Under the pieces are notes generated by a model that was not told the DNA's origin, ran no database searches, and was given only the letters and a program-made list of their open reading frames with translations. Positions 32,965 through 40,805 of a stretch of DNA of 45,398 nucleotides are shown here, in pieces (position 1 is the first letter of the stretch; every line of letters begins with the position of its first letter). The position numbers and the translations under genes were made by a program. The stretch comes from an uncultured Mollicutes bacterium (lineage in GTDB: Bacteria; Bacillota_I; Bacilli_A; RFN20; CAG-288): contig URQF01000001.1 of the NCBI GenBank assembly GCA_900549915.1, positions 1 to 45,398 of the forward strand, written 5' to 3'.

Positions 32965-33567
32965 ATGAAGAAAATTGAAACATTCCTCCAGAAGTATTTC
33001 GGGTTTATCACCCTTGGTGCCTATGCTCTTTTTGCTATCTTTGCTCTTGGCAGGGGAACCGCTGCTGCACCTTGCAAATACTATGAATCCAGGAAAAACT
33101 TCTATAAACCGATTCAACCATACAACAACCTTTTCAGGATTCTTTCGATTATCGGATTGCTTCTTGGTGCCTTATACAGGGTTAGGAGATGTCATACCCG
33201 GCTTGTTTATTATGTTTCTAACTTTGTCTGGTTCGGTATCCTTATTGTTTTATCTGTTTTATCTGGTATTTTCCTTCTGTATGGAACGATCCTCTATTCT
33301 GCTTATTACAATTTACTTCCTTTTGAGGAAAGGAACACCTACTTTGTCGAACATTCCCTCTCCATCAAGATTAATCCTAATCCAGCCGTCTTTGTCCTTG
33401 GATATCTCCTTGCTATTCTCCTCTTTGTTCTTGCTGCCGCTTCTGTTATTGTTCTCGTCTATCAGATTAAAGGCCGTATCCGTTACGAGAATAACAAGAA
33501 GCTCGGTGTAGAGAATACGGTTACTTATGTTCCAGGTAAAGAAGGAAAGGAGGAAGAATCCAAATGA
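32965..33567 (+). CDS. Membrane protein of unknown function (pectin operon 2, no. 1 of 4)
   Basis: This 200-residue protein has about four helices: residues about 10-28 (FITLGAYALFAIFALG), 55-75, 85-110 (FGILIVLSVLSGIFLLYGTIL) and 140-165 (VFVLGYLLAILLFVLAAAS), then a charged tail. ATG 32965 is chosen because the frame from 32917 starts inside the intercistronic hairpin. Placement after the binding protein and before the second MsmK ATPase suggests a transport-related role. I do not recognise the family. Confidence 0.7.
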   Translation: MKKIETFLQKYFGFITLGAYALFAIFALGRGTAAAPCKYYESRKNFYKPIQPYNNLFRILSIIGLLLGALYRVRRCHTRLVYYVSNFVWFGILIVLSVLSGIFLLYGTILYSAYYNLLPFEERNTYFVEHSLSIKINPNPAVFVLGYLLAILLFVLAAASVIVLVYQIKGRIRYENNKKLGVENTVTYVPGKEGKEEESK

Positions 33568-34124
33568 GTGAAAATACCAAGAACCAAGCTAAGAAAAGCT
33601 TCCGTCAAAAAGTCAAAGACTATTTTCTTCCGAAAGGAATTCAATTAGATAGGCTTCGCTACCGCCCGAACAAAATCTGCTATAACTTCGGATTCTTAGC
33701 CTGTATCTTCCTTTGCCTTGCCTTTGCTTTTAGTTATTCTGGCACTGCCATCAATGAAAACAGGATCACATTTTTCGGAAAACAGAGGAAATCGGGTGCC
33801 ATCACTGGAATTGATGTTCTGATTAATATTCTTTTACTCTTATTCAGGCTTACTTCCTCTATCCAGAGGAAAAACTACTCCAAAAGCGGATCGTTCTTAG
33901 CGATTGCTAGGGGTATCTTCAACATTGTCCGTGTCTTCTTCTTCCCGCTTAGTCTTCTCCAGGCAGGCATTAGGTCTGGAACTATTTATACCTGCGTCAG
34001 GTCCTTCTATATTATTGCTGGTGCATTCCTGATTCTTGCTGGATTATTGACTTTCTTCCGTGGAAAATCTCTTCGTGCCTATCTGAAAACCGTCAAACCG
34101 ATTGAAAACGAGAAAGGCAACTAA
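33564..34124 (+). CDS. Membrane protein of unknown function (pectin operon 2, no. 2 of 4)
   Basis: This 186-residue protein has a basic N-terminus and about four helices: near residues 43-62 (NFGFLACIFLCLAFAFSY), 80-98, 110-130 and 145-165 (SFYIIAGAFLILAGLLTFF). The start overlaps the previous stop (ATGA) and follows GGAGG. The ATPase gene begins 2 bases after its stop, so the three are translated as a block. Family unknown. Confidence 0.7.
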   Translation: MSENTKNQAKKSFRQKVKDYFLPKGIQLDRLRYRPNKICYNFGFLACIFLCLAFAFSYSGTAINENRITFFGKQRKSGAITGIDVLINILLLLFRLTSSIQRKNYSKSGSFLAIARGIFNIVRVFFFPLSLLQAGIRSGTIYTCVRSFYIIAGAFLILAGLLTFFRGKSLRAYLKTVKPIENEKGN

Positions 34125-34126
34125 CT

Positions 34127-35206
34127 ATGGCAGACTTACAGTTACAGCATTTAAAGAAAATCTATGATGGCGGAGTCCAAGCTGTCGAAGATTTCAATCT
34201 TGATATCAAAGATGGCGAGTTTATTGTTCTCGTCGGTCCATCTGGATGCGGAAAAAGCACGACTCTCCGTAGGGTAGCTGGACTTGAGGATATTTCCTCT
34301 GGCCATCTGATTATTGATGGCAAGGATGTTACAACCCTTGCTGCGAAAGACCGTGATATCGCTAGGGTTTTCCAGAACTATGCTCTTTACGGAAACAGGA
34401 CGGTCTATGAAAACAGGGCTTTCTCTTTGACTTTGCGGAAAACTGATGCCGAAGTCGTTCATGAAAAGGTCAGGCATGCTGCTAAGATCTTAGGTCTTGA
34501 AAAGCAGTTGAATAAGAAACCAGGTGAATTATCCGGCGGACAGCGTCAGCGTGTTGCCATAGGACGTGCCATTGTCCGTAATCCGAAGGTCTTCCTCTTC
34601 GATGAGCCGCTTTCCAACCTCGATGCCAAGCTTCGTTCTTCGATGCGAAGAGAAATCAAGCTTCTTCATCATAAGCTTGGAGCGACTAGGATTTATGTTA
34701 CCCACGATCAGACAGAGGCTTTGACTCTTGCCGATCGTATCGTTGTCAGGAGTATGGGAAAGGTTCAACAGATTGGTACTCCGTATGAAGTCTACCATCA
34801 TCCTGCCAATGCCTTTGTCGGATACTTTATTGGAAATCCGAGTATGGATTTCTTTGACGGAAAGATTGAAAACGGTAAGTTCGTTGGTAAAGGCGGGCTT
34901 GTCGAAGATATTCCAGAACGTAGGAAGAAGGGTGTTAGCCAGTATGAGAAGCAACCCATTCTCAGGGCTATTCGTCCGGAGAACTTCGTTCTTGGCGGAA
35001 ATCATCCTCATCCGTTCACGGTTGATGTTGTCGAACATCTTGGAAGGAATTCCTTGATTCATGGAACCTTCTATGGATATAAGACCATCAGGAAGAGGCC
35101 AGGCTGGCTTGAATTTAATCATAAGGAAGTCATTGAGGTTTCTCTCCGGGATGACAAAGTCTGTTTCTTTGATTTCAGGGATGGCAAAGCCGTTAAGGAA
35201 GAATAG
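34127..35206 (+). CDS. MsmK/UgpC-type sugar ABC transporter ATPase (copy 2)
   Basis: This 359-residue ATPase has Walker A GPSGCGKST (38-46), FQNYALYG, LSGGQRQRVAIGRAIVRNP, FLFDEPLSNLDAKL and VTHDQTEALTLADRI, plus the MsmK C-terminal domain. It is similar to the copy in operon 1, so the locus carries two ATPases for one visible pair of permeases. AGG again falls at Met in LR(M)VAGLED, IA(M)VFQNY, EN(M)AFSL and V(M)SMGK, while conserved GQRQR arginines are CGT. Confidence 0.93.
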   Translation: MADLQLQHLKKIYDGGVQAVEDFNLDIKDGEFIVLVGPSGCGKSTTLRRVAGLEDISSGHLIIDGKDVTTLAAKDRDIARVFQNYALYGNRTVYENRAFSLTLRKTDAEVVHEKVRHAAKILGLEKQLNKKPGELSGGQRQRVAIGRAIVRNPKVFLFDEPLSNLDAKLRSSMRREIKLLHHKLGATRIYVTHDQTEALTLADRIVVRSMGKVQQIGTPYEVYHHPANAFVGYFIGNPSMDFFDGKIENGKFVGKGGLVEDIPERRKKGVSQYEKQPILRAIRPENFVLGGNHPHPFTVDVVEHLGRNSLIHGTFYGYKTIRKRPGWLEFNHKEVIEVSLRDDKVCFFDFRDGKAVKEE

Positions 35207-35217
35207 GAGGTAGGACC

Positions 35218-35874
35218 ATGGAAGAAAACAAAAAAGAAAATCCGAATAAGACCTCCAATTTAGGATTTAAAAGCGATGCCGATTCTGGTATTGAAAGGTC
35301 TGGACTTAACCAAGTCAGCGATGATGAAGAGGATTTAAGCAAAGCAAGGGCAGAAAGTCCTTTTAAGCTTTTCCTTACCCGTTCTTTTATCCGTCTGAAG
35401 AATCATATTGCGATTATCCCCTTAATTCTCTCCTGTGTTACTTGCAGGCTCTTTACTTTTAATATTCCAACCCATGTCAATGCAATTGTTATCCTCTCGA
35501 ACTATAAGAGGAACGCAATTCTTTTCTTCATTAATGTTGTTGCTTCCTTTAGGAGTGTTCTCGTTTACCTTAACGCATCCTCAAGAAAAGCATCGAAGAA
35601 GCGTTTCCTTCTCTTCTTCGCTTTGTTTACTCTGATCACAGCTTTATCTCTCGTCCTTGACTTCATTCACTTGAATGATATTAATATCGAGTCTGGACTT
35701 TACAATGATTTGAACGCTATCAAAGATGAAGCTGGCTATGTCGTAAAATCAAAATCCTTGACGATTACCCACGTTGTTCTTCTTCTTGTCACCTATGGCT
35801 TAGCCTTCCTCTCTCCGATCCTTCAGCCGTTCTGCAAGAAAATCCATCTGCATCGTAAAAAGAAAGAAGCGTAG
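35218..35874 (+). CDS. Membrane protein of unknown function (pectin operon 2, no. 3 of 4)
   Basis: This 218-residue protein has a long acidic hydrophilic N-terminus (about 1-60), then about four helices: near 66-86, 98-116, 128-147 (FLLFFALFTLITALSLVLDF) and 182-202 (THVVLLLVTYGLAFLSPIL), and a basic C-terminal KKKEA. GGAGGT precedes ATG 35218. Family not recognised. Confidence 0.68.
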   Translation: MEENKKENPNKTSNLGFKSDADSGIERSGLNQVSDDEEDLSKARAESPFKLFLTRSFIRLKNHIAIIPLILSCVTCRLFTFNIPTHVNAIVILSNYKRNAILFFINVVASFRSVLVYLNASSRKASKKRFLLFFALFTLITALSLVLDFIHLNDINIESGLYNDLNAIKDEAGYVVKSKSLTITHVVLLLVTYGLAFLSPILQPFCKKIHLHRKKKEA

Positions 35875-35900
35875 AATATTTCCGAAAGGACAACTACAAG

Positions 35901-36461
35901 ATGAAACAAGAAAAACCGGAAATCAAGAAAGAGCAGGTATCCCTGTCCAAAGAAGAAAAAAAGAGGAGGAAAGGAAATCGTAGTTTCCTTGCCTCTGTCC
36001 CCTACCCGGTCAAAGCCTTGGTCATCAAGTACTGGTTCTTCGGATTGAATTACTTCCTTTTCCAGAGGGGACTTGGAAGTCTCTTTGCACAATTAACCGA
36101 TAAGAACTCTCTTTACTTAAGGATCATTTCTTCCTTTGCTCTTGGTGTATTCAATGATTTCCTGGTTTATCCGATTCTGGATACCATCCAGATTTATGAC
36201 AAGGAAGGAAGATACTACTGGATGTGCCGCGGAAAACATATCTACTCCTTCTTTGTGAATGTTGTTTATGGTTTCTTGGTTGGTTTCTTATCTTGGCTTA
36301 TCTGCCTGAAGCTTTATCTCTTTATCGCTAGCTATTTCCCCTATACTTACTTCTTCCGTGAACCCTTCTCGTTTGCACTTGTCAGGTTCTTAGTCGATGG
36401 ATTCTTTCTCTTTATTAAGAACCTTATTGTTTATCTCGTTAAAGGAAAGGAGACAGAATGA
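35901..36461 (+). CDS. Membrane protein of unknown function (pectin operon 2, no. 4 of 4)
   Basis: This 186-residue protein has a strongly charged first 30 residues, then about four helices with many aromatic residues: near 43-64 (YWFFGLNYFLFQ(M)GLGSLF), 72-95, 115-150 (SFFVNVVYGFLVGFLSWLI) and 160-178. Its stop overlaps the GH28 start (ATGA). Family not recognised. Confidence 0.68.
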   Translation: MKQEKPEIKKEQVSLSKEEKKRRKGNRSFLASVPYPVKALVIKYWFFGLNYFLFQRGLGSLFAQLTDKNSLYLRIISSFALGVFNDFLVYPILDTIQIYDKEGRYYWMCRGKHIYSFFVNVVYGFLVGFLSWLICLKLYLFIASYFPYTYFFREPFSFALVRFLVDGFFLFIKNLIVYLVKGKETE

Positions 36462-37999
36462 ATTATCGTATTGTACAGATTACTCCGGTTTCCTTAACCG
36501 TTGAAATCGATGATCAGACACCATTTTTCTCCGAAAAGAAACGAGAAGTTCTTATTAATGGGAAAGCAGTTTTAGAGACAAATGAAAATGTCTTCACTAT
36601 CTTTGATTTAACGCCAAATACGGAGTATACCCTTTCTATTGATGGAATCGAAGTTGGCTTTAAGACCGAATCGGTTTCCTGTATTCTGTATGCTTCTTCC
36701 TTCCGAAAAGAAAATCCATCCAGGGATGATACCTTGCGCTTAAATCTTGCTCTTGCCTATACACCAAAAGGCGGCAGGCTTATCCTGGATGAAAAAGAAT
36801 ACCATGTGACTTCCTTAAGGCTTCACTCCGATAGGACTCTTCTTATTCCAAAAGGTACCATTCTTTACGGAAATCCAAATGCAAAGGATTATCCTCTGTT
36901 ACCAAAAGAGAGATACGATATCAAAGATAAGAAAAGACTTCCCTGCCAAAGCTGGGAGGGAGACTTTTTCGTTTCCAAGCCCTCCCTTCTCAATAGGCTC
37001 TACGCTAAGAACGTTACTCTGGTAGGACAAGGAACGATTAATGGAAGGGCAGATCAATCGGAAGAGTTCTGGCATGATGTGAAAAAGCTTCCCTATGGAC
37101 GTCCGTCTCTGTTCTATACCTATGGAAGCGAGAATATCCGTACCATCGGTCTGACGTTTAAGAATTCGCCGGCTTGGACAATTCATCCTTTCCTTAGCAA
37201 GAAACTATCCTTCTTAAATCTTTATATTGAAAATCCAAAAGATGCTCCGAATACCGATGGCAGGGATCCAGAAGCCTGCTATGATATTGAAATCCTTGGC
37301 ATCCGTTTCTCCGTCGGCGATGACTGCATTGCCTTAAAGAGCGATAAGAGAAACTTAGCAAGGGAAAGGAAGACTCCTTTATCCAATTGCTTAATCCGCA
37401 ACTGCTATAGGAAGAGAGGACATGGCGCGATTGTCCTTGGGTCGGAAGCTGCCTATGGCATCCAAGATATCCAGGTGGAACGATGCCTCTTTGAAGATAC
37501 CGACCGTGGATTAAGAATTAAGACAAGACGGGGACGAGGCAAAGAATCCATCAGGGATAACATCGTCTTTAAGGATATCATCAGGCATCATGTTTTGACC
37601 CCTCTTGTCAGGAACAGGTTCTACTTCTGTGATCCGGACGGAAAAGACTTTTCGGTACAGGATAAGAATCCTCACCCGGTTACGGATAGGACTCCTTATC
37701 TTGGTTCCTTTACCTTCGAGGACATCCATGCGGATGACTGTGAGGTTGCTTTTGGCTTCTTCTACGGCCTACCGGAACAGAAAATTAAATCGATTACCAT
37801 TAAGGATTCTTCTTTCTCAAGGAAGAAGGAAGCGAAAGAAGGCTTCCCAGCTAGGCTAAGCGATATTGAGAAGAGGAAGAAACAGGGATTTGTTTTCTAT
37901 AATGTGGAGTCTGTCACTCTGAGGAATGTCAAGACGGTTGGAAGGGAGGGAAAGAGAGCTTGCTTGAATCAAGTCTCCTCTTTCAAAGACGATGAATAG
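36458..37999 (+). CDS. Polygalacturonase (GH28), apparently cytoplasmic
   Basis: This 513-residue protein has an N-terminal fibronectin-like module (about 1-75) and a parallel beta-helix catalytic domain. GH28 active-site motifs are all present: NTDG(M)DPE (Asp267), VGDDCIALKS (Asp288, Asp289), (M)KRGHGAIVLGSE (His) and DRGLRIKTRRGRG (Arg-Ile-Lys). The conserved Arg of RIK is AGA, while AGG in NTDG(AGG)DP is better as Met. There is no signal peptide, which points to exo-type trimming of imported oligogalacturonides to galacturonate. It is coupled by ATGA to the preceding membrane-protein gene. Confidence 0.9.
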   Translation: MNYRIVQITPVSLTVEIDDQTPFFSEKKREVLINGKAVLETNENVFTIFDLTPNTEYTLSIDGIEVGFKTESVSCILYASSFRKENPSRDDTLRLNLALAYTPKGGRLILDEKEYHVTSLRLHSDRTLLIPKGTILYGNPNAKDYPLLPKERYDIKDKKRLPCQSWEGDFFVSKPSLLNRLYAKNVTLVGQGTINGRADQSEEFWHDVKKLPYGRPSLFYTYGSENIRTIGLTFKNSPAWTIHPFLSKKLSFLNLYIENPKDAPNTDGRDPEACYDIEILGIRFSVGDDCIALKSDKRNLARERKTPLSNCLIRNCYRKRGHGAIVLGSEAAYGIQDIQVERCLFEDTDRGLRIKTRRGRGKESIRDNIVFKDIIRHHVLTPLVRNRFYFCDPDGKDFSVQDKNPHPVTDRTPYLGSFTFEDIHADDCEVAFGFFYGLPEQKIKSITIKDSSFSRKKEAKEGFPARLSDIEKRKKQGFVFYNVESVTLRNVKTVGREGKRACLNQVSSFKDDE

Positions 38000-38549
38000 A
38001 ATCTTTGTGCTTCTTTCTTTCTCAGATCCTTCGGATAGAGAAAAGAGGATAAAGGCCGTTCATTTCCTTATCAAAGAGGCTCAATTTGAGGAGGACTATG
38101 TCTCTTTCAAGGATGAAAAAGACTTTGCCGTCTTTGCAACGAGTCTTCCAGCCCTTTGCGAAGATATCGGACATGATATCAAAGCGCTTTTAGTCCCTTG
38201 TAAAGATGCTTCTATCTATTCAAAATACCTTGCAAAATGCGATAATAATAGAGTTGTTCCTCTCGTTTCCTTAAGGGATAGAAAAGAGGACTATGTTTCT
38301 TTCTATTCCTTGATTGAGAAAAGGGACAAAGATGTACTGGAGACCGTGCTTTATTACAGGTATTACAATGATTCCCCGGTTCTCTCTTCCAGGCCCCTCT
38401 TTGTCCATCGGAATACGATTCTTTATCGTCTGAACCTGTTCAAGGAAAAAACGGGAAGGAGCCTGTTGTTGTTCGCTGATCGGATGTTTGTCTACAACTT
38501 AATCGATTCGTATCTTAAAAAGGAGGATACCTTGAATGAAGAAATTTGA
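37992..38549 (+). CDS. Short PucR/CdaR-type HTH protein
   Basis: This 185-residue protein ends with the PucR C-terminal helix-turn-helix: PLFVHRNTILYRLNLFKEKTGRSLLLFADRMF (about 134-165), where HRNTL-YRL is the family signature. The N-terminal 120 residues do not look like the usual PucR or GGDEF-like domains of full-length members, which are 350 residues or more. CGG encodes the conserved Arg of VHRNT. It is probably a second regulator of the uronate genes. It overlaps both neighbours by 8 and 14 bases. Confidence 0.75.
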   Translation: MNRIFVLLSFSDPSDREKRIKAVHFLIKEAQFEEDYVSFKDEKDFAVFATSLPALCEDIGHDIKALLVPCKDASIYSKYLAKCDNNRVVPLVSLRDRKEDYVSFYSLIEKRDKDVLETVLYYRYYNDSPVLSSRPLFVHRNTILYRLNLFKEKTGRSLLLFADRMFVYNLIDSYLKKEDTLNEEI

Positions 38550-39171
38550 AATCTTATCTGAACTGCTGGAAAGCGGAGTTGTCGCTGTTATCCGTGCCGA
38601 GAATCCAAGCGATGCCGTGAAAAGGTGCAAAGCCGTCTTAAAAGGCGGAATCAAAGGACTGGAAGTCACTTTCACAGTTCCCGGCGCAGAAGAAGTCATC
38701 AAAGAAAGGAGTCAAGACAAGGATGCTATTGTCGGTGCCGGAACTGTCTTAGATGAAGTTTCCTGCCGTTATGCCATCTTAAAGGGAGCAAAGTTCATTG
38801 TCTCTCCTTCCTTCGATGCCAAAGTCGCTGAGATCTGCAATCTTTATCAGATTCCCTATATTCCAGGCTGCAGGACTCCGACAGAGGTTGTCACTGCAAG
38901 GAAGGCCGGCTCTGATTTAATTAAGATCTTCCCTGGTTCTCTTCCGGGACCGGACTATCTCAAAGCCCTTCATGGACCACTTCCGCAGGCATCTTTCCTT
39001 CCTTCTGGTGGCGTTTCTTTAGAGAATGTCAAAGACTGGATCAAGTGTGGTGCAAGCGCTGTTTCTGCCGGCGGCTATCTGACTGCTCCTGCAAAGAATG
39101 GCGACTACGAGGAAATCTCCAAGCGCAGCAAAGCCTTCGTCGATGCCGTTAAGGAAGCCCGTAAGGCATGA
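38536..39171 (+). CDS. eda: KDPG aldolase (2-dehydro-3-deoxy-6-phosphogluconate aldolase)
   Basis: This 211-residue class I aldolase splits KDPG to pyruvate and glyceraldehyde-3-phosphate, the last step of the pathway. Motifs: VVAVIRAENP, GLEVTFTVPGA (catalytic Glu), GAGTVLDEV, IPYIPGC(M)TPTEVVTA(M)KAGSDLIKIFPG (Schiff-base Lys in IKIFPG) and LPSGGVSLENV. AGG in PGC(AGG)TPTE is the near-invariant family Met. It overlaps the HTH gene by 14 bases and the GntR gene by ATGA. Confidence 0.94.
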   Translation: MKKFEILSELLESGVVAVIRAENPSDAVKRCKAVLKGGIKGLEVTFTVPGAEEVIKERSQDKDAIVGAGTVLDEVSCRYAILKGAKFIVSPSFDAKVAEICNLYQIPYIPGCRTPTEVVTARKAGSDLIKIFPGSLPGPDYLKALHGPLPQASFLPSGGVSLENVKDWIKCGASAVSAGGYLTAPAKNGDYEEISKRSKAFVDAVKEARKA

Positions 39172-39848
39172 CAAAGGAAAGCGAAATCATCTGGGAGGAA
39201 CTTGAGAGCGATATTGTAACCAGGAAATATCTTCCTGGCTGTAAGCTTGCCGAGACGGAAATCGCCGGAAAATACCATCTATCACGGACACCTATCCGGG
39301 ATATCTTCAAAGCATTGGAACAGGATGGACTGCTCGAAGTCCGTTCCCAGTCCGGCTCGTTTGTCACTCCGATTAATCTGAGAGACAGGGATGATAGGAG
39401 GTTCATCCGGGCATCGATTGAACTTCAGATTCTTACTGCCGTAAGGGGTAAGATGACCGCTGCTGATTTTCTCTATCTCGACGCTGACTTAGAAAAAAGG
39501 AAGCATAGGTCATTTGAAAAAGGAAAGGGGGATAAGCTCACCTTTGCAAATAGCTACTTCGATCTTGACAATCACTTCCATGCTTTCCTTTATGCCAAGG
39601 CAAAGAAATCGAGCGTGCTCGAGTGGCTGAATACGAAACATCCTACCTTCAGGCGTTATCGTTTCCTTACCTTCTTACGAGATGACCCGGAACTGGAGAG
39701 CTTCTATCTGAACCATAAGGCAATCTATGATGTTCTGAAAGACAATGACAGGCCAAAATTACAGGACGTTGTTTCCAAACACAATTATTCCGGTAGGATT
39801 GGACTTGATAAGGTCAAGAAAGAACATCCGGAATTATTTGTAAGATAA
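39168..39848 (+). CDS. GntR-family regulator (FCD/FadR type)
   Basis: This 226-residue protein has an N-terminal winged helix (about 5-72: LAETEIAGKYHLSRTPIRDIFKALEQDGLLEV, then GSFV) and an all-helical FCD effector domain containing FDLDNHFHAFLYAK and SGRIGLD; His residues near 125-130 and 200 could bind a metal. The conserved arginines of SRTPIRD are CGG and CGG. FCD regulators of uronate pathways (UxuR/ExuR type) respond to uronates and bind T-GTA-TAC-A palindromes. CTTGTATACAAG occurs at both pectin operon promoters, so it is probably the local repressor, autoregulated from operon 2. Confidence 0.88.
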   Translation: MTKESEIIWEELESDIVTRKYLPGCKLAETEIAGKYHLSRTPIRDIFKALEQDGLLEVRSQSGSFVTPINLRDRDDRRFIRASIELQILTAVRGKMTAADFLYLDADLEKRKHRSFEKGKGDKLTFANSYFDLDNHFHAFLYAKAKKSSVLEWLNTKHPTFRRYRFLTFLRDDPELESFYLNHKAIYDVLKDNDRPKLQDVVSKHNYSGRIGLDKVKKEHPELFVR

Positions 39849-39871
39849 AACAGACAAAGAAAGGAAAAATT

Positions 39872-40708
39872 ATGAAACTTGTTACTCGTGACTATTCTTC
39901 CAGGGAAGACTATAAGCATTATGATACGGAACGTCTTCGCAAGGAATATTTGATTGAGGATGTCTTTGGCGTAGATGACATCCACAGGACTTATTCTTAC
40001 ATCGATCGAATCATTGTCGGCGGTGTCATTCCAAGGGAAAAGGAAGTTACTCTTTCTTCTGCTCCAGAACTCCGTGCCGAGCATTTCCTTGATCGCCGAG
40101 AAATGGGAATCATCAATATCGGTGGAGAAGGTGTTGTAACCCTCGATGGAAAAGAATATCCTCTCCATCATTTCGATGCTCTTTATGTTTCTAGAGGAAC
40201 CAAGGTCGTTTCCTTCCGCTCCCTTGATAAGGAAGCACCAGCTAAGTTCTATCTTGCTTCTGCACCGGCACACACCGCTTATCCAACGGTTTATATTCCG
40301 CTTGAGAAAGCAGATCACCGTCATTGTGGAAAACAGGAAGAGTGCAACGTCCGGACCATCAACCGTTTCATTATTCCAGAAAATGTGAAGACCTGCCAGC
40401 TCTCTAGGGGACTTACCCACCTCGAGGATGGCTCTGTCTGGAATACAAGGCCGTGCCATACTCATGCAAGAAGAAGGGAAGTCTATCTCTACTTCGATAT
40501 CGATCCCAAAGAAGCCGTTGTTCACTTCAGGGGCCCCAAAGAAGAAACTCGTCACTTGTTCATCCATAATGAACAGGCTGTCATCTCTCCGTCTTGGTCT
40601 ATCCATTCTGGATGCGGAACCAAAGCCTATACCTTTATCTGGGCAAGGTGCGGTGAAAACCAGGACTTCGATGACAGGGATAACATTGAAACCTCTGATC
40701 TTCGGTAG
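39872..40708 (+). CDS. kduI: 5-dehydro-4-deoxy-D-glucuronate isomerase (KduI)
   Basis: This 278-residue cupin-fold isomerase converts the GH105 product 4-deoxy-5-ketouronate to the KduD substrate. Blocks: YSYIDRIIVGGVIP, REMGIINIGGEG, LGxLT-like SRGLTHLEDGSVWNT, PCHTHARR (metal His), NEQAVISPSWSIHSG and FIWA(M)CGENQDFDD(M)D. It has nine AGG codons; at least seven fall where E. coli KduI has Met as I recall it, including NT(AGG)PCHTH (40448) and RR(AGG)EVY (40475), while the adjacent Arg-Arg is AGA-AGA. This gene gives the cleanest single proof of the code change. It is the last gene of operon 2, followed by a strong terminator. Confidence 0.95.
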   Translation: MKLVTRDYSSREDYKHYDTERLRKEYLIEDVFGVDDIHRTYSYIDRIIVGGVIPREKEVTLSSAPELRAEHFLDRREMGIINIGGEGVVTLDGKEYPLHHFDALYVSRGTKVVSFRSLDKEAPAKFYLASAPAHTAYPTVYIPLEKADHRHCGKQEECNVRTINRFIIPENVKTCQLSRGLTHLEDGSVWNTRPCHTHARRREVYLYFDIDPKEAVVHFRGPKEETRHLFIHNEQAVISPSWSIHSGCGTKAYTFIWARCGENQDFDDRDNIETSDLR

Positions 40709-40767
40709 AATAGAATCCTTAAAAAATTAGTTAAAAGAAAGATTGTTGCTTAAACAACCTTAAAACT

Positions 40768-40805
40768 AAAATCAGGATGGCAAGTATGCCATCCTGATTT
40801 TTTAC
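40768..40805. terminator. Bidirectional terminator between kduI and the DUF368 gene
   Basis: AAAATCAGGATGGCA (40768-40782) pairs with TGCCATCCTGATTTT (40787-40801), followed by more T. Flanking A and T runs let it serve both converging transcripts. Confidence 0.85.

Noticed and set aside
34529..35122. 197-codon antisense frame opposite MsmK copy 2
   Set aside because: The plus strand encodes a complete, recognisable ATPase; this is a shadow frame.
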